This document shows, piece by piece, positions 58,440-64,000 of a stretch of DNA of 64,000 bases. Each line of letters starts with the position of its first letter. The first letter of the stretch is position 1. The stretch is from Thalassolituus sp. (lineage in GTDB: Bacteria > Pseudomonadota > Gammaproteobacteria > Pseudomonadales > Oceanobacteraceae): contig PDUK01000001.1 of NCBI GenBank assembly GCA_006212115.1, forward strand, positions 44,059-108,058. The letters are read 5' to 3'. Both the position numbers and the translations under genes were made by a program. The notes below the pieces were generated by a model, which worked only from the letters and a program-made list of their open reading frames with translations, searched no databases and was not told the origin of the DNA.

Positions 58440-59186
58440 TTACAGCAGTACTTTTTTGTTTTCTTCGGGGAATACTTCTTCAGCAATACGCTGCCAACTT
58501 GCCCCATAGTCCCAATCTTTCGACAGAGGTTTCATGCCAATGCCGTCCATAAGAACGTTCGCGCCGATTAAGGCGATATTCTGTTGATCCAGCAGCTCGC
58601 TGATGGTGTGCTCGAACCCCGTGTCCTCCAACATATTGATGCCGTAAGACGTCGACCAGGTTAAGAAAGTAATCACCGTTGCATTCAGGTCCGATGTAAT
58701 TTCCAAATCACCCGCTGCAACCGCGGCCTCAATGACCTGAAACGCAATGCCAAACAAAGTGGCATCGTTATCCCTCATGCGGGCGGCACGTTGAGGAGAT
58801 GTCTTTTCAGCAAATGCCGCAGTCCGGGCAGTGACCAACGCCATGGACAGCGCCGGATGAAGCTTGAGATGTAGTCGGTAGGCGTAATGGATCGCTAAGG
58901 CTTTCTCACGATTCGTGCCGTCAAAGGCCTGAGCACGAAGAAACATGTCCTTCAGCTCTTCCATTCCCCGGCAGCACAAAGCCGCAAGGCAATCTTCTTT
59001 ACTGGTGAAGTGGTTGTATACCGTACCCTTGGAGACATCGCTGGCACGGACAAGCGCATCCATATTGAAGTGGGCGTAACCCACTTCATCGATAATAGCC
59101 TGAGTGATATCGAGCAAAGCGGACTCGCGCTTCTGCCATTTTTCTTCCTGTTTTGGGGAGCGGGCGCTACTACCCGTCGTTCCCAT
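58440..59186 (-). CDS. TetR-family regulator, first gene of the MMPL operon
   Basis: A TetR repressor. With the start at ATG 59186 (AGGAG 11 nt upstream) it has 248 residues; the frame is open to 59381, but that start lies inside the operator, so it is unlikely. Alternatives are 59237 and 59243. The DNA-binding domain includes MDALVRASDVSKGTVYNHFT, then SKEDCLAALCCRG. It should bind the tandem operators at 59368-59397 and thereby control the whole tetR-mmpL-lolA-like-barrel operon. Ligand unknown. Confidence 0.85.
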   Translation of the reverse strand: MGTTGSSARSPKQEEKWQKRESALLDITQAIIDEVGYAHFNMDALVRASDVSKGTVYNHFTSKEDCLAALCCRGMEELKDMFLRAQAFDGTNREKALAIHYAYRLHLKLHPALSMALVTARTAAFAEKTSPQRAARMRDNDATLFGIAFQVIEAAVAAGDLEITSDLNATVITFLTWSTSYGINMLEDTGFEHTISELLDQQNIALIGANVLMDGIGMKPLSKDWDYGASWQRIAEEVFPEENKKVLL

Positions 59187-59367
59187 AACAGAACCAGCTC
59201 CTGCCCCTGTTTCAGTACCGAGGTCTTTGCTGGTCATCAGCATAACGTCCGCGGAGGCCGGGCACTCCCAAGCCAGCTGCGGTGGTGACCAACCCGGTGC
59301 CACCGATACAAGGCGAGTCCGGAGGCCGCGGAGAAACTGTATTACTGTATGAGATAGAATCATTTTT

Positions 59368-59397
59368 TGACGATCCGTCATTTTTGACGAATCGTCA
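59368..59397. promoter_or_regulatory. tandem TetR operators
   Basis: Two palindromes with centres 17 bp apart: TGACGATCCGTCA (59368-59380) and TGACGAATCGTCA (59385-59397). They lie at and just downstream of the predicted start of transcription, where a bound repressor would block the promoter at 59397-59424. Confidence 0.75.
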
Positions 59398-59424
59398 TAT
59401 TACACGTCAGCGAGATTGAGGCAA
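59397..59424 (-). promoter_or_regulatory. promoter of the tetR-mmpL operon
   Basis: On the minus strand, -35 TTGCCT (59419-59424) and -10 TAATAT (59397-59402) are 16 bp apart. The tandem operators begin where the -10 box ends. Confidence 0.6.
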
Positions 59425-59501
59425 GCACCCAAAACGGGAGAATACGATGATTTATGCAACAGTTTGTTGCTGAGTCAGGCCACCAGGGCAGCGGCCGGAA
59501 G

Positions 59502-59993
59502 TTACTCCGCCGCAACCTCTGCGCGTCTGAGTCGACTGCCAATGACGACTTCAATGAAGAACTCACCAGCCTTGGTTTTGAAAGGTATGACCACCACAGG
59601 GCCATCAACGTGATGAATAACGGGGCTATCGCCGCTCAACATTTGCGGAGTGGCCATCTCAAAGCTGTAACCCCCTTCCCACAATAGCTTGCGCGCACCA
59701 CCCGACAACATATTCGTCAGCTCACCAGTAAGATCCTTACAAGTGTCATCAAACTCAGCGATTTCCTCGCCGAGCATGCTGCTGCTGATATGCATAATCG
59801 TCTTTTCGTTGAAGCTGATCGCAAGCGACCCGTTCACGGCTTCTCCTTCCATAGGAATCAGCCCCGTCACCACCCCAAGGGGCTGCTCACCTTCTTTCAG
59901 GTACGGTTTCCCGTGCTCGCAGGTCATGGACGCCATGGTCGCGAGTATGTTGCTGATCGTCTCTATGAAGGGATTGATGAACTGAACATTCAT
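59502..59993 (-). CDS. CheX-like CheY-P phosphatase
   Basis: A 163-residue member of the CheC/CheX/FliY family, which dephosphorylates CheY-P. The active-site pattern ExxN is visible in DLTGELTNMLSGGARKLL. ATG 59993 is preceded by a strong GGAGGTG at 9 nt; an upstream in-frame start at 60032 has none. No other chemotaxis genes are adjacent, so its partner receiver lies elsewhere, possibly linked to the BdlA-like receptor. Confidence 0.87.
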   Translation of the reverse strand: MNVQFINPFIETISNILATMASMTCEHGKPYLKEGEQPLGVVTGLIPMEGEAVNGSLAISFNEKTIMHISSSMLGEEIAEFDDTCKDLTGELTNMLSGGARKLLWEGGYSFEMATPQMLSGDSPVIHHVDGPVVVIPFKTKAGEFFIEVVIGSRLRRAEVAAE

Positions 59994-60116
59994 ATAATCG
60001 GCCACCTCCGTACTCACAGTGTAGTCCAGCAAAGTGGCCTTGCAGAAAAACTAACAAAAAGAAAAGACATCCTATGGCCGGCTGACCAAAGAGGATGCTA
60101 GCTACTTTCAGGTAGT

Positions 60117-60680
60117 TTAAAGACCTTTCACAGCATATATGCCTGGTGCATTACGCCAGTAGCCCCGATAGTCCATACCGTAACCAAAGACATAACGGTC
60201 TTCGACTTCCAAGCCAACAAAATCAACGCTGACGCCCGGCGCCTTCCGGTCATGCTGCTTATTGACCAAAACGGCCGTCAGTACTTCTGCTGCCCCTTGT
60301 GCCTTACATGCTTCGATCACGGCTTCCAGTGTGTAACCCTCATCGAAGATATCGTCGATGATCAAAACCGTACGCCCTTCCATCGGTACCGATGGCGGCG
60401 CTTGCCATTGCAGATCCGATTGTGCGCTTGTCTCTCCACGATACCGAGTAGCGTGCATGTATCCCTGTTCCAGTGGAAAGTTCAGGCGAGTCAGCAGCTG
60501 CCCCGCAATTACTAGCCCCCCATTCATAATGCTGTATACAACGGGCATCGTTTCCGACAGTCGCTCAGTAATCTGTACTGCAAGTGAATCGAGTGCAGCG
60601 TCTACCTCTGCCTGGCTTTTCAGCAGATCGGCCTCTTCCATGATGGTATTCAACTGCTCTCGCGACAAAGTTTCGGTCAT
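60117..60680 (-). CDS. hpt: hypoxanthine-guanine phosphoribosyltransferase
   Basis: Purine-salvage enzyme that joins hypoxanthine or guanine to PRPP, 187 residues. The PRPP-binding loop is VLIIDDIFDEGYTL, with VYSIMNGGLVIAGQLL and the aromatic-rich end VEDRYVFGYGMDYRGYWRN also matching. ATG 60680 is chosen; a TTG five codons upstream is possible. Divergent from dapE. Confidence 0.87.
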   Translation of the reverse strand: MTETLSREQLNTIMEEADLLKSQAEVDAALDSLAVQITERLSETMPVVYSIMNGGLVIAGQLLTRLNFPLEQGYMHATRYRGETSAQSDLQWQAPPSVPMEGRTVLIIDDIFDEGYTLEAVIEACKAQGAAEVLTAVLVNKQHDRKAPGVSVDFVGLEVEDRYVFGYGMDYRGYWRNAPGIYAVKGL

Positions 60681-60773
60681 AACAGGGGATTCCAAATATC
60701 CAGCTAAAGATCACGTTATGTTATGGGCCACTTGCCAACACGGCAAGGGCAGCTCGGTTTATCAGACCCCAGC

Positions 60774-60789
60774 TGTGATATGATTCACG
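60774..60789. promoter_or_regulatory. CRP/Vfr-like site between hpt and dapE
   Basis: TGTGA-TATGAT-TCACG differs from the CRP consensus half-site by one base. It lies 45-60 nt before the dapE ATG and 94 nt from the hpt start. An inverted repeat TTGCC-N5-GGCAA is also present at 60732-60746. The same TATGAT could instead be a -10 box, so the assignment is uncertain. Confidence 0.35.
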
Positions 60790-60803
60790 ACTCTATTATG
60801 TAA

Positions 60804-61960
<1,157 letters not shown>

Positions 61961-61961
<1 letters not shown>

Positions 61962-62791
61962 TGACTGACTCTGCCTCCGGGCTTATTTGCCCGAAATGCG
62001 AACAGCCACTGATTGCGAATGGCAAACAGTGGCAATGTCCAGATCGCCACAGCTACGACACCGCCAAACAGGGCTACATTAACCTGCTACTGGTCAATCA
62101 AAAGAAATCGAAGAATCCGGGCGACGACGCTGACATGGTACGCGCGCGGACGGACTTTCTGGATACCGGCATCTATGCTCCGATTTCAGATGCGCTGAAC
62201 GCTATGGTCACTGCCGATGGCGCCATCCTTGATATCGGTTGTGGCGAAGGCTACTACACCGAACGATTGCAAACGCATGCACCGCAAGCCTCCGTGATAG
62301 GCCTGGATATCTCGCGTGAAGCCATCAAAGGGGCCTGTCGACGTAGCAAGGATATTACCTGGCTGGTCGCCAGTGGCGCGCGACCTCCGGTCAGTGCACG
62401 TAGCATTGATACCATCATCAGTCTGTTTACCCCGCTGATGCCACCGGGCCTTAATCACGCGCTCAGTGACAAAGGCGAGATCATTACCGTCAATACCGGC
62501 CCTCGACACCTTATGCAGTTGCGCGAGCTTATCTACGACGACGTGCGTAATGAAGGCTTTGTACCGACGGCTAAAATGGTCGATGCCGGGTTTGAATGCA
62601 TCGAAGAACGCGTTGTTACCTACCCTGCAACCGTGGCGGGCGGAGAGCCTTTATTGGCCTTATTCAACATGACACCGCATCGCTGGAAGGTAAAACCGGA
62701 ACGCGTTGAAAAACTCCTTTCGGTTGATTCACTGACGCTTGAAATCGACGTAGTATTACACCGGTTCCGTAGGCAAACAGACACGCAATGA
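61961..62791 (+). CDS. rlmA: 23S rRNA (guanine-N1)-methyltransferase RlmA
   Basis: SAM-dependent methyltransferase acting on G745 (E. coli numbering) of 23S rRNA, 276 residues. The N-terminal zinc finger has C10, C13, C26 and H30; QGYINLLLVNQKKSKNPGDD is a strong family mark; SAM motif I is ILDIGCGEGYY. Overlaps dapE by 1 nt and holC by 4 nt. Confidence 0.93.
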
Positions 62792-63225
62792 CCCGAGCAG
62801 ATTTTTACATCCTGAAGGAACAGGACGAGTACGATCAGTGTTACTTCGCCTGCCGCCTCGTAGAACAAATCCGGCAGAAAGGACACAACGTTCTTGTACA
62901 GGTCGACAACGAAGAAAAAGCGAAGGCAATGGACGACATGCTCTGGCAATTCCGCCCAGATGCTTTCGTTCCGCACGCTCTGCTCACCGCCAAAGACGCC
63001 CCTGTGGATTGTCCGGTCAGTATCGGCTGCGGCCAGGAACCGGGACATCATCATGATGTCATTATTAACCTGAGTACTGAGCTGCCTGCTTTTTTCAGTC
63101 GCTTCGAGCGACTGGTAGAGATCGTAGTTCAACAGGATGATATTCTGACCTGTACACGACAGCATGTACGCTTTCTGAAAGACCGCGGATATCCGGTGAA
63201 CTACAACGACATGAGAATGCGCTGA
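62788..63225 (+). CDS. holC: DNA polymerase III chi subunit
   Basis: Chi subunit of the replisome clamp loader, which links the loader to SSB. The 145 residues fit the family: MTRADFYIL start, ACRLVEQIRQKGHNVLV, MLWQFRPDAFVPH and the ending RFLKDRGYPVNYNDMRM. Its place just before valS, with one small gene between, is the arrangement I recall from Pseudomonas. Confidence 0.92.
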   Translation: MTRADFYILKEQDEYDQCYFACRLVEQIRQKGHNVLVQVDNEEKAKAMDDMLWQFRPDAFVPHALLTAKDAPVDCPVSIGCGQEPGHHHDVIINLSTELPAFFSRFERLVEIVVQQDDILTCTRQHVRFLKDRGYPVNYNDMRMR

Positions 63226-63851
63226 TGAAAAACAAGGAAGAGCCAAAAGACCTGCTCGCGGAACTTGAGATGCTACAACGGGTATTGGACAACCCAACCT
63301 CATCGAACGCACCGGACGACGATATCCCACTGCTCGATGATCTGTTCGAGGGTGATATCCCGACTGTGAATGAGCCTGCAGGCCTGGATCTCAGCAGTAT
63401 TCCTACTGTCTCTGATATTCCAACAGTGACGGATATTCCAAAGGTCACAGATATCCCGACGGTGAATGATGTCGCCTCTGAGCCAAGCTCACTGCGACCT
63501 GTTCCGATCGTCAGTAAAGCGCCGGTTGATACTGTTGCACCTACTCAAGAGTCCGATACTGATTCCGCACTTGGCAAGCTCAGCCCACTGAATCAGATTC
63601 TGGATAAAATCAATCGCAGCCAGGAGACCGAGCCGGCTCCGATTCCAAACGTAGCAACACACAGCGAGTCCAAACTCAGCTCCAAACGTGCTGAACTTGA
63701 TGCCAACATGGCGGAAACAACCGCTTCGCTGACCTCCCTACTCCAGCGCGAACGCATGGTCGACGAACTCGTTGAAGAGCTTATGCCGATGATCAAAAGC
63801 CGCCTTCGCGCCCGCGTACGCGACATGCTGAGCGGCAAAGAAGAGTCCTGA
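63225..63851 (+). CDS. hypothetical acidic protein between holC and valS
   Basis: A 208-residue protein I cannot assign. Residues 1-30 form a helix; 31-41 read DDDIPLLDDLF; four IPTV-type hexamers follow at residues 59, 65, 71 and 77, with an earlier copy at 45, all spaced with Asp/Ser. A Pro/Ser/Thr-rich linker leads to a charged C-terminal helix pair (about 155-200, ending RLRARVRDML). Low complexity suggests a flexible scaffold. Shares 1 nt with holC. The position next to holC and the SSB-tail-like DDDIP suggest a replisome link, but this is inference. Confidence 0.8.
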   Translation: MKNKEEPKDLLAELEMLQRVLDNPTSSNAPDDDIPLLDDLFEGDIPTVNEPAGLDLSSIPTVSDIPTVTDIPKVTDIPTVNDVASEPSSLRPVPIVSKAPVDTVAPTQESDTDSALGKLSPLNQILDKINRSQETEPAPIPNVATHSESKLSSKRAELDANMAETTASLTSLLQRERMVDELVEELMPMIKSRLRARVRDMLSGKEES

Positions 63852-63861
63852 TCTTTTTTCA

Positions 63862-63886
63862 CGAAGACTGAGTAAATCAGTCTTCG
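63862..63886 (+). terminator. stem-loop between the holC operon and valS
   Basis: CGAAGACTGA and TCAGTCTTCG make a perfect 10-bp stem with a 5-nt loop. It is followed by TCCTCCCTG, not a T-run, so it may be a weak terminator or part of a valS leader. A TATACT at 63917-63922 could be the valS -10 box. Confidence 0.5.
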
Positions 63887-63963
63887 TCCTCCCTGCCCAC
63901 GGGCCTGCGAATCCGGTATACTCCTGCACGTTTTTTCACGTCCAAAACGAGTAGCAGCCAGCA

Positions 63964-64000
63964 ATGGATAAGACATACCAACCCAGCGCAATCGAACAAA
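63964..64000 (+). CDS. valS: valyl-tRNA synthetase (partial, 5' end only)
   Basis: Twelve codons are visible from ATG 63964, encoding MDKTYQPSAIEQ, which matches the N-terminus of bacterial ValS (MDKTYQP in E. coli). The position after holC and its small neighbour supports the call. The rest lies beyond the window. Confidence 0.85.
   Translation, partial: MDKTYQPSAIEQ

Overview
The window looks like chromosomal DNA of a marine gammaproteobacterium of the Oceanospirillales/Pseudomonadales type. This is an inference from gene content: rnfABCDGE, a holC - hypothetical - valS order, a Pseudomonas-like apbC, an unlinked fadH, two 7TMR-DISM signalling proteins, a BdlA-like chemoreceptor and several RND pumps. 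Base composition looks even, genes are densely packed with many 1-4 nt start/stop overlaps, and I see no tRNA, rRNA, insertion sequence, prophage or CRISPR array.

Layout. 1-4337 (minus): jetA-jetB-jetC-like SMC operon (Wadjet/Mks type), cut by the left edge inside jetC, so a jetD nuclease gene could lie just outside. 4503-11655: a 7TMR-DISM histidine kinase, fadH, a soluble PAS-PAS chemoreceptor and the Fe-S carrier apbC. 11713-17853 (minus): a Yej-type peptide ABC importer. 18107-24488 (plus): the complete rnfABCDGE electron-transport complex, with an RnfC carrying about five coiled-coil repeats. 24558-31250: an unknown membrane protein, two divergent lipoprotein hydrolases, an MpaB/Lcp-like oxygenase divergent from a TetR regulator with two matching operators, and a DUF3833 lipoprotein. 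31427-33047 (minus): a MerR regulator and a Cys-rich permease, with a textbook 19-bp-spacer MerR promoter. 33204-35051: a diguanylate cyclase.

35102-38584 (minus) is a housekeeping operon (Nudix CoA-pyrophosphatase, gamma-carbonic anhydrase, DUF1289, purT, SDR). 38984-42072 holds small genes, including a 51-codon gene overlapping a pseudouridine synthase. 42213-48137 is an RND pump with an orphan histidine kinase, convergent with a complete tripartite RND pump (48138-53904). 54047-59186 (minus) is a TetR - MMPL/RND - LolA-like carrier - outer-membrane barrel operon that looks like an envelope-spanning lipid or hydrophobic-substrate transporter. 59502-64000 holds cheX, a hypoxanthine phosphoribosyltransferase, dapE, rlmA, holC, an unknown acidic protein and the start of valS.

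The best candidates for little-described biology are the TetR-MMPL-LolA-like-barrel operon with its tandem operators, the MpaB/TetR divergon, the MerR/Cys-rich permease unit, the SMC operon with its acidic JetB tail, and the small gene at 41273. All functional statements rest on reading the translated proteins; no database search was run.
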